Below, in pieces: positions 18,948 to 29,187 of a stretch of 64,000 nt of DNA. The first letter of the stretch is position 1. The number at the start of each line of letters is the position of its first letter. Origin of the DNA: Saccharolobus caldissimus (lineage in GTDB: Archaea > Thermoproteota > Thermoprotei_A > Sulfolobales > Sulfolobaceae); the NCBI RefSeq assembly GCF_020886315.1, contig NZ_AP025226.1:894001-958000 (forward strand), written 5' to 3'. Both the position numbers and the translations under genes were made by a program. The notes beneath the pieces are model-generated. The model had not been told where the DNA came from, did no database searches, and saw only the letters and a program-made list of their open reading frames with translations.

Positions 18948-19583
18948 CTAAACTAGGAATTTTGATGAACTAATTCCGTGAGAAACATAAACCATTGAAG
19001 GTTTTAAAGATTTTATTTTCTCTACACTTTTTTGAAGTTCATTAAAATCTTCATATATATTAGGGTATTTTAAACCATTCTTAGTCCCTTGTAACGTATC
19101 ACCTACTATTATTACATCTATATCCCTTAAATAAATCGAGATCGAATCATTTGTATGCCCAGGCGTCTTAAGTATCTCGATACCTTTAATTAATTCTCCT
19201 TCTTGTAACACGAAGTCCACGTTTACACCATCAAATCTTTTAAAAAGAAATGGTTTACCTATAGAAAATATAAATTTTAGTACAGAAGAATGTAAAATTG
19301 GCTCCCTTATTTTTCCAGATCTAAGATACTCAACACCATTCTCATCTATTCCAAATTTAGCCTCACTTATGGTTTTTCTTATTTCAGATGCACCGCCAAT
19401 GTGATCTATATGTGAATGTGTAAATATTACAAATTTTATTTTGCTAGGATTTTTCCCCATTTTATTTAATTTGTCTATTATAATTTTTCCGCTACCTGGT
19501 GTTCCAGCATCAACTAAGATAAGATCCTTATCCTCTATGAGAAATGATTTAACAAATCTTAGGTGTATTTCATAAACTTTCAT
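18948..19583 (-). CDS. Metallo-beta-lactamase fold hydrolase
   Basis: 211-residue cytoplasmic hydrolase with the signature [10 protein letters not shown] (His56, His58, Asp60, His61), a second His in TPGHTNDS, the bridging Asp in IIVGDTLQG and a final His in YVSHGISS. This set binds two metal ions, as in glyoxalase II-like and related enzymes. The substrate could be a thioester, lactone or phosphodiester and cannot be told apart here. Monocistronic; the next 500 bases downstream of its promoter contain a MITE-like repeat. Confidence 0.88.
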   Translation of the reverse strand: MKVYEIHLRFVKSFLIEDKDLILVDAGTPGSGKIIIDKLNKMGKNPSKIKFVIFTHSHIDHIGGASEIRKTISEAKFGIDENGVEYLRSGKIREPILHSSVLKFIFSIGKPFLFKRFDGVNVDFVLQEGELIKGIEILKTPGHTNDSISIYLRDIDVIIVGDTLQGTKNGLKYPNIYEDFNELQKSVEKIKSLKPSMVYVSHGISSSKFLV

Positions 19584-19681
19584 AAATATAAAAAGACTAA
19601 GCTAAGACTAAAAACCTTAGTGGTGTAAATTCTCTGCAAAAGCTAATTAAAAAACTAATATAGCAGTTTTCTTAAACTTCC

Positions 19682-19808
19682 TGCTTATGGAATTCTTCAA
19701 TATTTCTCAGATAGAGAGAACATATATCTAAGTTTTAATGATTTGTTTAGAATTTATCACAATTTGTCTAATTTAAGAATTAGTGAAATTCAACTAATCC
19801 ACAAAGCA
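19682..19808. repeat. MITE-like element, copy 1 (127 bp)
   Basis: Ends TGCTTATGGAATTCTTCA and CTAATCCACAAAGCA form imperfect terminal inverted repeats. It is flanked by a 9-base near-duplication, TAAACTTCC (19673-19681) and TAAACTCCC (19809-19817). The whole sequence matches the element at 55539-55667 in inverted orientation, with shared ends and patches of identity through the middle (for example TTTAGAATTTAT). It has no coding capacity. Confidence 0.75.
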
Positions 19809-20086
19809 TAAACTCCCTTAAATCTTAAATTTTGCTTTAAAAATCTCTTGGATAAGGATTGAATAACTGAAAGAATTACGCATTTTAGCATGAAATGTGT
19901 TTTTATAATTATAATTTATTAAAATTATTTAGATAATATTGATTTAGTAAAATATCATTTATAAAATACAGTAGTGTATAAATAATTATATTATTATATT
20001 TATAATAATGTTCCCTTTCTTAAAGGTAAAACGTAAGAGAATAGGTGTGCATAAAGTTAAAAGGCTTAGTGTAATGTTAAATTATG

Positions 20087-20524
20087 TTAAATTATTTTTA
20101 ACTTTTCCCAATCTTCGATTCCACCTTCAACTATGTAAAAAAGAGGATGAACCTCTATACTCTTTAAATCTTTAAGTTCCCTATATTTCCTTATATCTCT
20201 CTTCTCAAGTTTTTTGAGCAAATGTTGGAATTCATATTCGACTTGCCCTCTATTTACTGGCATCTTTAGGCTAATGTCATATTTTATGATCTTAGATTTA
20301 TCTAATTTACATCCTCTTCTTTTTCCTTCAAGATAAACGTGATATAAATATGTGCCGATATAGAGAATGGGATCTTTACTTCTTTTGAATCTGAGTAACT
20401 GGGGATGATTTTTATAACCCTTAGTTTCTCCTAAAAGAGCTTTTTGTGCAAGCAATGCCTCTCTCCATAAGCCTAAAAAACCTTTAATGTCTAAATAAGA
20501 TGGATGTATTGACCATAACCTCAT
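20087..20524 (-). CDS. Pyrimidine dimer DNA glycosylase family protein (endonuclease V-like)
   Basis: 145 residues that begin MRLWSIHPSYLDIKGFLGLW, the hallmark N-terminus of the PF03013 family, followed by REALLAQKALLGETKGYKNHPQL. Members related to phage T4 endonuclease V cut at UV-induced pyrimidine dimers; the archaeal members are mostly uncharacterised. In T4 the N-terminal residue acts as the nucleophile, so removal of Met would matter. The gene is isolated, with its ATG at 20524 preceded by AT-rich sequence. Confidence 0.83.
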   Translation of the reverse strand: MRLWSIHPSYLDIKGFLGLWREALLAQKALLGETKGYKNHPQLLRFKRSKDPILYIGTYLYHVYLEGKRRGCKLDKSKIIKYDISLKMPVNRGQVEYEFQHLLKKLEKRDIRKYRELKDLKSIEVHPLFYIVEGGIEDWEKLKII

Positions 20525-20732
20525 TATTTCGAAAAAATCACTAGTGCTTAAAAATATACGTTAATTAAAAACGTAAAAAGTTGGTCTAATAACCTAAATT
20601 ATTATACCGTAGTTAACTCGTAGATAACAAGTCATCAATAATATAATATAAAAAATAAATATCTTTTTAAGTATACTCTTATGACTAACAACATCATCAA
20701 AAAATATTAATAGCAAAATTCGTCATTTGACT

Positions 20733-21341
20733 TTAGCCTTTCTTATTACTGATCCATTTATATAGCTCTTCAAAATCTCTTACAGTAACATCTGGCTCGT
20801 AATCTAATGGATCAACAATTAAATTTCTTCTATTTACATATATTGCTTTCATTCCAGCGTTTTTAGCTCCTATAACGTCAAATGGATTTGAGGATACTAA
20901 ATATGCATCTTCATCTTTTATTGAACTCATGAAGTATTTATATACTTTAGGTGAAGGTTTATACTCTTTAACGCTCTCAGCACTGAATATACCTTTAAAA
21001 TACGATAAGAGACCATTTCTATTTAGATGTTCTCTTACCTCATTAACTGACCCGTTGCTTAGAGCGTAAATGTCAACAAGTTTAGAAATATCCTTTAAAT
21101 AAATAGCATCCTTATAAGCTTTCAGATTTCTCCATTTTCTTAATTCTTCTTCAAATCTATGTTCTTCATGACGAGATTTTAAAACATGCATTAAAGCCCT
21201 CTTGGTTATCTCTTCAAAATCCATATATTTACCCATTAATGTTAATAGCCAAGTGTATTCTAATTGCTTAGTTCTAAATTCTTGGATTATTTCAGACGTA
21301 TCTAAAACAGTTCCAAATATATCGAATGCTAATACAGTCAT
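20733..21341 (-). CDS. Haloacid dehalogenase-type hydrolase (L-2-haloacid dehalogenase)
   Basis: 202-residue HAD-superfamily enzyme. Motif I is AFDIFGTVLD with the nucleophile Asp7, motif II is YALSNGS, and motif III includes KPSPKVYKY and the acidic SSNPFDVIGAKNAG. The DxFGT form and SNG triad are those of (S)-2-haloacid dehalogenases, of which a close Sulfolobales homologue has a known structure as I recall. Physiological substrate is uncertain; phosphatase activity on small acids is an alternative. Confidence 0.87.
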   Translation of the reverse strand: MTVLAFDIFGTVLDTSEIIQEFRTKQLEYTWLLTLMGKYMDFEEITKRALMHVLKSRHEEHRFEEELRKWRNLKAYKDAIYLKDISKLVDIYALSNGSVNEVREHLNRNGLLSYFKGIFSAESVKEYKPSPKVYKYFMSSIKDEDAYLVSSNPFDVIGAKNAGMKAIYVNRRNLIVDPLDYEPDVTVRDFEELYKWISNKKG

Positions 21342-21396
21342 GTTATTTGCATTTTCTCATCTAATAATAAAAGCTTTCAATAAACCTCTATGCTAG

Positions 21397-22154
21397 TTCA
21401 CTCATTATGCTAGCGCTTTTGTGATTCTTATGGTTATTTTACTAGCTTCTTCAATTAGCTCTCTTTAGCTTATTTCTCTAAACCCGATAATTATGGTTTA
21501 AAAATGTTGCAAGTATATTTGTGTTGCAAGATTCGTAAATTATCTATAAATTTCGATAAAGTTAATATCTATTATTAAATATTAATACTATAAAATCTTA
21601 GCACTTTGGGGCTATATCAAACAACTAATAGGATAGGTAATAAGGAAGGTAACGTATTACTTTCAATTTTATAAAGGAACCAAAGCATCCTTTATTTCTA
21701 TTGGAATTTAGGGAAACGAAGTGTTTAGTAATATCTTGTTCAGATAACTGGTGGTTAACTGGACAAAATAACGGATTGAAAAATACAATTAAGTTTGTTC
21801 GATAAAATTACGTGAACACCTAAAAGTTACAAATTTACCTCAAACTATTATAGAGACCCTTTTTCCTTTGGAATATGTAAAAGTCTAGTTAATATAGTGA
21901 TTAATAGGAAATTACTCAAATTTAAATGTAATTTATAATTAATCACAATATATTTGTTAATTATTCAATTTATGGAAAGTCAATGTAAATTTAGCCCTAA
22001 AAATTAAGGTAGGTAGAGTCTAGAGTTAAGGATAATGCAGGAAATAAATTCTTTTTGTTTTTAACTCATATTCTTTTTTTAATATTTATCTTAGATATAT
22101 GGTTCAAAGTTTACTTGATAAAAATATAAATAGTTAATCATCTAACAATTAAAT
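21397..22154. other. Long gene-poor stretch with one unrecognised coding-like fragment
   Basis: About 760 AT-rich bases without a full gene. On the plus strand 21653-21805 is open for 50 codons without a start codon and has protein-like composition (EPKHPLFLLEFRETKCLV, then SDNWWLTGQNN). I do not recognise it; it is probably a gene remnant. The promoter of the MFS gene lies in the last 60 bases (TATA-like around 22121-22132). Confidence 0.45.
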
Positions 22155-23591
22155 ATGAATTCAACTAACTTAGCGTTATTAGTCGTCGTTTTAGGAACGT
22201 TAATGTCAGCCGTGGATACCACTATTGTAGTCTTAGCGATTCCATCTATTGCTCAAGAATTGCATACTAACCTTTATGTAATTATTTGGGTTATCATACT
22301 TTACCTTCTAGTTATAGCGGTCTTTACAACTCAGTTAGGTAGATTAGGAGATATTTATGGTAGATCACGTTTTTACAATTTAGGATTCGCAATATTTACA
22401 TTAGGTTCAGCTCTCTGTGGAGCCTCTCCTAATGCAATTTCCTTAGTAGCATTTAGAGGAGTTCAAGGGTTAGGAGCTGCGATGATGCAAGCTAATTCTG
22501 GGGCTATAATTGCTGATATATTTCCTCCAAATCAAAGGGGCAAAGCTTATGGTTATACTTCAATAGGTTGGAACGCTGGGGCTACTTTAGGGATAGTACT
22601 AGGAGGGTTTATCACAACTTTCGTAGGCTGGAGGTACATATTTTACATTAATGTACCAATAGGAATAATAGCTATAATATTGGGATTAAAGTATATAAAA
22701 AGCCTGGAAAGAAGAAATGCTAAACTGGATATTGTAGGCATGCTAAGTTTATTGGCTTCCCTATCCTTAATATCCTATGGAGCTGCTGATATTGCAGGAG
22801 AAGGGATAAGAGCGTTAAACATTTACCTAATATCTGCTGGTTTAATTATACTATTAGGATTTCTATTAATCGAGAGAAGGCAGCAGTTCCCTATAATAGA
22901 CCTTAAAGCATTTAGAGCAAGTAGGGTATTTACGTATTCCTTGTTTGCATCGTTCCTGCAAACAACAGGTTATTTAGCTACAGCATTCATTATAATAATG
23001 TATCTTCAAGGAATTAGAGGATTATCACCTTTCAACGCCTCTTTACTACTGGTTCCAGGTTACGTTTTAGCCAGTTTAGTCGCACCATTTACTGGAAGAT
23101 TATCGGATAAAATAGGTGCTAGAATACCTGCTACAGCAGGATTAGCTTTAATGATGTTGGCTATTTTCGTTTATTTACACCTTTCAATTAATACTCCTTT
23201 GTACTTCATTATAATCGCTTCAACAATAGGCGGTTTAGGTTCCTCTCTGTTCTTCCCAGCTAATAATAGTGCTATAATGGCTAATGCACCCAGAGGATTT
23301 TATGGCGGTGCTTCTGGTTTAGCAAGGACACTATCAAATATAGGGACTCTTTTAAGTTACGTTATAGCAATAAGCGTAGCCTCTGTGACTGTTCCTAGAT
23401 ATGTTGCATTTGAAGTGTTCCTAGGAACTACAAATTTGATAGGTGGTGTAGCCAGTTCTTTCTTAACAGGTTTAAAATCAGCGTTTTATGTATCATTAGG
23501 GATATTAGCTGTTGCATTAGTCTTATCCGCATTAAGAGGTAAGGAGGCTAGAACTCAGTTAGTACAGATAGATCAAAGTCATAATCAATAA
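22155..23591 (+). CDS. MFS drug-type efflux transporter (DHA2/EmrB-QacA family)
   Basis: 478 residues and about 14 membrane segments, the size and topology of the DHA2 drug:proton antiporters. Motif A is [13 protein letters not shown] near residues 58-70, motif C-like [15 protein letters not shown] follows, and LDxx-type start motif [12 protein letters not shown] with its conserved Asp in segment 1 is present. The start ATG sits about 25 bases after an AT-rich TATA-like region, so the mRNA is probably leaderless. Natural substrate unknown. Confidence 0.9.
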   Translation: MNSTNLALLVVVLGTLMSAVDTTIVVLAIPSIAQELHTNLYVIIWVIILYLLVIAVFTTQLGRLGDIYGRSRFYNLGFAIFTLGSALCGASPNAISLVAFRGVQGLGAAMMQANSGAIIADIFPPNQRGKAYGYTSIGWNAGATLGIVLGGFITTFVGWRYIFYINVPIGIIAIILGLKYIKSLERRNAKLDIVGMLSLLASLSLISYGAADIAGEGIRALNIYLISAGLIILLGFLLIERRQQFPIIDLKAFRASRVFTYSLFASFLQTTGYLATAFIIIMYLQGIRGLSPFNASLLLVPGYVLASLVAPFTGRLSDKIGARIPATAGLALMMLAIFVYLHLSINTPLYFIIIASTIGGLGSSLFFPANNSAIMANAPRGFYGGASGLARTLSNIGTLLSYVIAISVASVTVPRYVAFEVFLGTTNLIGGVASSFLTGLKSAFYVSLGILAVALVLSALRGKEARTQLVQIDQSHNQ

Positions 23592-23681
23592 ACTTTTATC
23601 TACTTTTCTTCCCTCTTTACTTTAATTAATTGTTAATAGCTAAGTTTAAGCTTATAAGTTATTATCTGAGAATATACTCTA

Positions 23682-24605
23682 ATGATCCTTTTCTGGCTTG
23701 AATTTGTAGGGATATTTGCAGGGCTAACAATTGCCGCTGAATTATTAGCAAAGGGTATAGATGATCTAGAAGATTACCTTGGTCAAGGAATGTCTGGTGG
23801 AATAGTAATGGGTTTACTAACTGCACTGCCTGAGACGATTTTCGTTATCATTGCATCTATTAGTGGTCATTATGACATAGCCTTAGGTTCTGCTATAGGC
23901 GGTAATGTAATATTGTTCACATTAGGTATTGGTTTAGTAGGAATAATATATAAGTTAAAGTGGGGAACTAACCTTATTATAAGTGAAGAATATAAAGTAG
24001 AGAACACGTTTCTTTTCTTATCTACCTTGGCAATCATATTAGTATTATTATATGGAATATTAAACATTATAACTGGCTTAATTCTCATCTCAATTTATGT
24101 ATATTATATACTATATAGGGTAAATAAGTTTAGAAAAGAGAAAAATGATAGAAGGAAGATTGCCACTAGAAAACCTTTCATATACTTAACAATAGGCTCA
24201 GTCTTATTAATATTACTATCACAGCCATTTGTAAGTTATATAAGCATATTATCTAGAATATTTAATGTTCCAGCTATTTGGCTATCTTTATTTATCTCTC
24301 CAATAGCAGCTGAACTTGAGGAGAAACTTTCTGCAATAAGATTAGCTCTGATGTCTAAATCTGGTGGTTCACTATCAATTTTGGGATTTGTGGGAAGTAA
24401 AGTAGAGAATGCTACGCTACTAGTTGGATTAATAGGTATACTTAACGATTATCCTCTTCATTCTGCGTTAACAGAAATTATATCTATGATAATAGCTAAC
24501 TTAATAGCATTATATATTCTATTTGATAGAAAATTAAACGTAGTTGAGTCAATTATTTTAATACTAAGTTATGCCGTAATAATCATCGCTTCTCTTATTA
24601 TATAA
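23682..24605 (+). CDS. Sodium/calcium exchanger-family membrane protein
   Basis: 307-residue cation antiporter of the CaCA family. Both alpha-repeats are visible: [11 protein letters not shown] with [14 protein letters not shown] in the first half and [18 protein letters not shown] with [15 protein letters not shown] in the second. The acidic residues in ALPETIF and AAELEEK are the ion ligands in known exchangers. The second repeat has an extra acidic pair, so ion preference may differ from classical calcium exchange. The ATG at 23682 starts directly with a membrane segment. Confidence 0.87.
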   Translation: MILFWLEFVGIFAGLTIAAELLAKGIDDLEDYLGQGMSGGIVMGLLTALPETIFVIIASISGHYDIALGSAIGGNVILFTLGIGLVGIIYKLKWGTNLIISEEYKVENTFLFLSTLAIILVLLYGILNIITGLILISIYVYYILYRVNKFRKEKNDRRKIATRKPFIYLTIGSVLLILLSQPFVSYISILSRIFNVPAIWLSLFISPIAAELEEKLSAIRLALMSKSGGSLSILGFVGSKVENATLLVGLIGILNDYPLHSALTEIISMIIANLIALYILFDRKLNVVESIILILSYAVIIIASLII

Positions 24606-24761
24606 TAGTAATTATGGGATTTTACGTTAAGCATTTAAGTTAAAATTAAGGCAAAGTCTAATAACCACTATTATGCAATTAAATCTATTAATCTGTTAAC
24701 TTTAAGGAGGTTAATTAGTAGCAACTTTCAATTTTTTATTTTTGCTAATTTATGTGAATTC

Positions 24762-26021
24762 GTGAATAGAAGAAAACTTTCTGCCTTTGAAGCCTTTTCG
24801 CTGTCCTTTGGTGGTCAAGCTCCTTTCACATCAATTATTACATTTGGCACTGTTGGTTTACAGTTAGGAGGCTCTTTTTTAGTTTTAGCTACTCTTATAG
24901 GCACTATTTTAGTTTTATTGAATGGTCTTGTAATATATAGACTTTCTTTAAGATATTCAGAACAAGGTGGATATTTTACTTATGCTTTTTATTCATTAAC
25001 TCAAAGATTAGGATTATTAACAGGTTGGATATTTATATTATATGCTTTTGCTTATGGAGGTACTCTATTAGCTGGCTCTATCTATATTATTACTAATTAT
25101 ATAAAACTACCATTTCTTACTTCTGATATCTTTACATTAGCCATTATTATATTCTCATCATTTTTAATAATAAGAGGATTAGAGATTTCAGTAAAATATG
25201 CGGAAATTATTTCTGTAGCTGAAATATTGGCTATAGCAATCAGTTCTTATGTGTTATTAGCTAACGTTCATGTTCCTTTTAAGTTAAACGTTCCTGCTGA
25301 ACCCTTTCTTGTAATTCTTTACGCTATAGGTATGCCAATAGGTTATGGAAATCTTAACCCTATGTCTGAAGACATAAAAAACGCTAGAAAAATTGTAGGT
25401 ATAATAACAGTGATAGTAATATTGCTAGGTGGATTACTTTCAGCCCTTCTATTTTATGCCTCTTCATTTTACGGTTCAGATTTAATAGAAATATTAAGGA
25501 ATAACGTGGGTTTCATGTTCCCTTATCTCGTCTTTTCAGCGTTAAATGGTGGAATTTTAGGTGGTATAGCATATATTATTGCAATGTCTAGAATTATATA
25601 CTCAATGTCCTTAAGGAAATTTATACCAGTAATCTTTTCATTACTGAGATATAATAGACCATTCAATGCTGAATTATTCTCATTAGCGATATATTCCATT
25701 TTCTTATTTCTTTCTATACATTTTTATGGAGTATATAATACTTTTCTAGTTTTAGGAGGCATCACAGTATTAAGTTATTTAGTAATTTCATTATCTGCTA
25801 ATTTATCGTTATTTAGAATAACTCTAAAGAAGATAAGAAAAAGAAAGCAAGAAATGGGATTATCGGTAATTTCTTCCGTATTATCAATTATAATCCTTAT
25901 TTACTCCATAAGGGAAAATGTGCCAATCGTAAATTATATATTCTTTTCATGGATTATAGGTGGCTTTATCTACGCTGAGATATTGGAAATGATAGGCCAA
26001 TATGAAGATGATAAAGACTAA
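24762..26021 (+). CDS. Amino acid/polyamine permease (APC superfamily)
   Basis: 419 residues with about 11-12 membrane segments. The unwound segment 1 signature is visible as FSLSFGGQAPFTSIITFGTVG, and segment 6 carries AIGMPIGYGNLNPMSEDIKNARK, the usual APC segment 6 loop. The start is GTG at 24762, a few bases behind T-rich TATA-like sequence. Its 3' end overlaps the convergent gene by four bases. Likely an amino acid uptake system; specificity unknown. Confidence 0.87.
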   Translation: MNRRKLSAFEAFSLSFGGQAPFTSIITFGTVGLQLGGSFLVLATLIGTILVLLNGLVIYRLSLRYSEQGGYFTYAFYSLTQRLGLLTGWIFILYAFAYGGTLLAGSIYIITNYIKLPFLTSDIFTLAIIIFSSFLIIRGLEISVKYAEIISVAEILAIAISSYVLLANVHVPFKLNVPAEPFLVILYAIGMPIGYGNLNPMSEDIKNARKIVGIITVIVILLGGLLSALLFYASSFYGSDLIEILRNNVGFMFPYLVFSALNGGILGGIAYIIAMSRIIYSMSLRKFIPVIFSLLRYNRPFNAELFSLAIYSIFLFLSIHFYGVYNTFLVLGGITVLSYLVISLSANLSLFRITLKKIRKRKQEMGLSVISSVLSIIILIYSIRENVPIVNYIFFSWIIGGFIYAEILEMIGQYEDDKD

Positions 26022-27136
26022 AAAACTTCTATCTTTTTCTCCTTATTAGCTCTATTATTGAAACTGATATAATAGCTGTTATAATAATATACGTACGTTA
26101 TATAATTCTGAGGATCGTTACTTTTATTTGTCGTTAAAAGATATTGAGCAATTAAGAAACCATAATTTGCTGTGAGAATTATTACAGCTCCTACTTCAGA
26201 TGGTAAGACCGGTGAATATAAGTATATTTCAATTGTATTATTTCCACTATAATTCTCTAAATCTATATTGATTTTGTTCATTCCATACTCTAATAGGACA
26301 GGCAGCGCTATTTTATTCTTTCCATAACTTACAACTAATATCAAATGTAAGATATTATTAATTCCGTTATAAATTTCAAGCTTTAATTTATTTTTGTTTA
26401 CATTTGCACCTATTAGTTTTATCATAGAAAATTGATGTTTAATTATTGATATTATTGTTGATGTGTATAGTAGAGCTTGCTCCTTAAACCATAAAGGTCC
26501 ATATGCAGGTGGTCCAGTCTGCCAGGTCCAGTCGCTTCCCTCAGCAATATATAAGTAATTCCACAAAGTGTAAATTAAACTAGTTGAATTAGGAGTAGTG
26601 TTAAAGGGCAAATAAATCAAGGGAGATATGTTATCGCCTAATGCTACAGTATATGAAATTAAGTATTCTCTGGCTAATGATAGATTTTGCCATATTTGGG
26701 TCTTGCCTGGATAGCCGTTATTCCAATAATTTAAGTTAAGGTCCCACGAATCCGTCGGTAAATTAGTTATTATACTAGCTGGCTTATGCGTTAGTATAGC
26801 CTCACTTGCAGTTTGTGTTATCAGCCAACTTCCTTGATATTCGGATAGAGCCTGATATATCGCATATAAATCGGCAGGACCGGTAATTGGGTTAAATATT
26901 AAAGGATTTTCTCCGTCTAGTGCTACAGTTACTACTCCCCCTGGATTATTCATATAAATCTCCGCTAATTGTTGGATTAGCTCTTTTGCAGTTAGTTGAG
27001 GAGGTTGGCTAAAGAATTTAAAGCCAAATTCATTAGAAAGCGTAGTATTCCTAAATAACACTATAATTGATTGTCCTAAGTTATTTTCGACTATAAATGG
27101 TTGATCTGGATTTAAGGAACTATTCACAATTACCAA
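26018..27136 (-). pseudogene. Truncated glycoside hydrolase family 57-like gene (5' part missing)
   Basis: The 372-residue frame starts at a weak TTG with a stop codon just before it. Its content is the interior and C-terminus of a GH57 alpha-glucanase: VTVALDGENP, NYWNNGYPGKTQIWQNLS and AEGSDWTWQTGP correspond to conserved GH57 regions. The N-terminal region with the conserved HxH-type motif and the nucleophile region is absent. The sequence before it belongs to a decayed PaREP1 gene on the other strand, so the 5' part was probably deleted. A shortened but translated protein cannot be excluded. Confidence 0.7.
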
Positions 27137-27622
27137 AGTTTACTAGAGAACCCGAAAAATACTCAAGGTTAAGGTTACTTGAAGCTCTGCGGAACTTTAT
27201 CTAAGTATCGAAATGTTAAAGGAGGGATATAGTAGGAATTCTGCGAGTAAACTTTTTCTTTCATGGAAGGCTCTTTTAAGTTCTTTAATTGTATTTAATT
27301 TTAATAAAATAATGGAAAAGAAAAAGAAAGAAGGAAAAGATGAGGAATTAAAATGGTATTTAAAGATAGGGTATTCCGCTCCCACTACTGGATTATTGGA
27401 TTCAAAGGGCTTGTTAATCTAACTACTGCAATACTAAGTATACATAGATATGCATATAATGGCTTAGATAAAGATATAAGTCCTTTCCATAGTAGAAAAG
27501 ATGCAATAATTGCTATAAAAGAGTTAATAAAAGCGGAGATTGAGATAATTAGCTTACTAAAATTAGGAGATGAAGAGAAAGAATTGATAGAGAAGATAAA
27601 GAAAAATTTAGATAAAATTTAA
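27133..27622 (+). pseudogene. PaREP1-family gene with several frameshifts
   Basis: Three frames together spell a PaREP1-like protein: YSRLRLLEALRNF near 27160-27205, then KEGYSRNSASKLFLSWKALL from 27213, then LVNLTTAILSIHRYAYNG from about 27405 to a stop at 27622. The family (archaeal repeat proteins, possibly HEPN-like helical bundles) normally runs as one chain with these parts in this order. At least two frame changes break it. It lies at the junction with the truncated GH57 gene. Confidence 0.65.
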
Positions 27623-27988
27623 AATAATATGAGTTGTTCAAAACTTATAATGCAAATTATTTTTATTTAGATATTAAAATTGTAGGGATTGAATACTATT
27701 TGATTTATTTGTTGTTTCCCTTTTTATTGTATTTATACATTTATGTCTTATTTTCTCGGGATATTACCTTTTTCCCGAGTGAATAAGTTTTAAATGAGAG
27801 ATTAATACGAAAACTTTAATAAATTAAAATAAATTTATATAAATAAAATATTTATAAAATTTAATTTTTAAACTATTTGTGGTTGGTATACTCTCCCATG
27901 GGAAAGCTGTTGATATCAGAATTTATATCTAAATGATTATAGCATTGACATCTTGTGTTATGAGAGAGTTAATTTTGCTCATTTTCCT
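27623..27988. other. Non-coding stretch between PaREP1 relic and HEPN/MNT pair
   Basis: About 365 very AT-rich bases. An inverted pair TTCTCGGGATATTACC / TTTTTCCCGAG around 27752-27779 could form a short hairpin (CTCGGG with CCCGAG). I see no gene. Confidence 0.4.
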
Positions 27989-28312
27989 CTAATCTAGCTC
28001 AATGTAATCTTTAATCAGTTTCTTTAATTCCTCAGCCTCTTTTCCACAATGAATATGAAATTCAAACTTAGGATTCCTTATTTCTCTCATTAATTCTGAA
28101 AGTACAGTAAGCCAGTAAACGTTACAAGGGATTTCTATTAGCACATCTACGTCGCTTGATGCTATCGCAGTACCCTTTATTTGAGAACCAAATAAGTAAG
28201 CCTTACCTTTGTATTTTTTTGCTATTTCGCTGATTATCTTAAAATATTTATCCTTATTTTTCTTAAAGTCTTCGTTAATTTCTCTTAATCTTTTGTTATA
28301 ATATTCAAACAT
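27989..28312 (-). CDS. Minimal nucleotidyltransferase (MNT), partner of HEPN protein
   Basis: 107 residues with the core motif YLFGSQIKGTAIASSDVDVL (GSx10DxD near residues 40-57), which binds metal and nucleotide. In HEPN/MNT toxin-antitoxin pairs the MNT protein is the antitoxin and in studied cases modifies HEPN by adding AMP. Its start overlaps the end of the HEPN gene by 28 bases, so the two are translated from one mRNA. The C-terminal part is short. Confidence 0.88.
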   Translation of the reverse strand: MFEYYNKRLREINEDFKKNKDKYFKIISEIAKKYKGKAYLFGSQIKGTAIASSDVDVLIEIPCNVYWLTVLSELMREIRNPKFEFHIHCGKEAEELKKLIKDYIELD

Positions 28313-28665
28313 TTTAATGCGTCCTCCACAAATTTCTTTGAGGCTCTATATTCATTCTCCGAATAATCTCTTAATAAATATCTGGAACCTATATAAGCAT
28401 CTGTTAATATACTTATGATGTACCATCTCCTCTTACTAATTCTTTTTATACAATCATTTTCTACTAATTTAATTAGCTCGACTAAGTTATGAGTTTTAGG
28501 GAAATCTCCTTTATTTTTTAGTAGATAAGCTTTTAATCCTAGTTGAAAAGCCTGTTCTAAGTGAAATAAGGCAATATCATAATGCTTATTTAGAGCGTCT
28601 TTTTTACTTTCTTCGAAAAAATATTTGGCTCTTTCCTTTAATTTTTCATATAGATCTATACTCAC
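28285..28665 (-). CDS. HEPN-domain protein of a HEPN/MNT pair
   Basis: 126-residue all-helical protein of the PF05168 type: SKKDALNKHYDIALFHLEQAFQLGLKAYLL, the PKTHNLVELIKLV helix, and GSRYLLRDYSENEYRASKKFVEDAL at the end. HEPN toxins are RNases, but the RX4-6H active site of the best studied ones is not visible here (RYLLRDY instead), so it may belong to the non-RNase or ligand-binding branch. Lies upstream of its MNT partner with overlapping frames. Confidence 0.87.
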   Translation of the reverse strand: MSIDLYEKLKERAKYFFEESKKDALNKHYDIALFHLEQAFQLGLKAYLLKNKGDFPKTHNLVELIKLVENDCIKRISKRRWYIISILTDAYIGSRYLLRDYSENEYRASKKFVEDALKCLNIITKD

Positions 28666-29187
28666 AACTTCATATTTCTACATAATAAATAAATTAATGA
28701 GTATAGAGTCAGAGTTGTATTATGCAGATCTGTTGTTTTATATGAGATTAAAATGTATCATTATTTAGTGGTAAATTTAGGAGTTGATTTTCTCTTTAAC
28801 AAGATTAAGGTAATTAGAAGGTCTATATTTATAAGTAATATTAGTTTAAATATTTATATCTATATACTGATAATATTAATATAGATAATATTTTTAACAT
28901 ATTGTAAATCATTTAAAAGAAATTTCACTTTCAATTCAACATAATATCTAGCTTGTAATAAAGGAATCATATTTTTGACTATAATTATTAATTTAAAAAA
29001 GAAAGTAATTCAGAGAAATTTAGCTAAAGTTTAGAATAAATAGATTGTTTGATGATAGTGTAATAAAATGATAACAAATAATATAGACTTCGAGGCTTAT
29101 CGGAAACTGTAAATAACGGGCAATTGACACTTTACGGCCTATAAAGACAGTAAGGGATTAGTGATATAATAATACACTTTCCTGACG
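28666..29187. other. AT-rich intergenic region, no gene seen
   Basis: About 520 bases with many short frames interrupted by stops. The last 40 bases before the repeat-protein gene contain an AT-rich promoter-like patch (TATAATAATACAC near 29164-29176). Confidence 0.4.
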
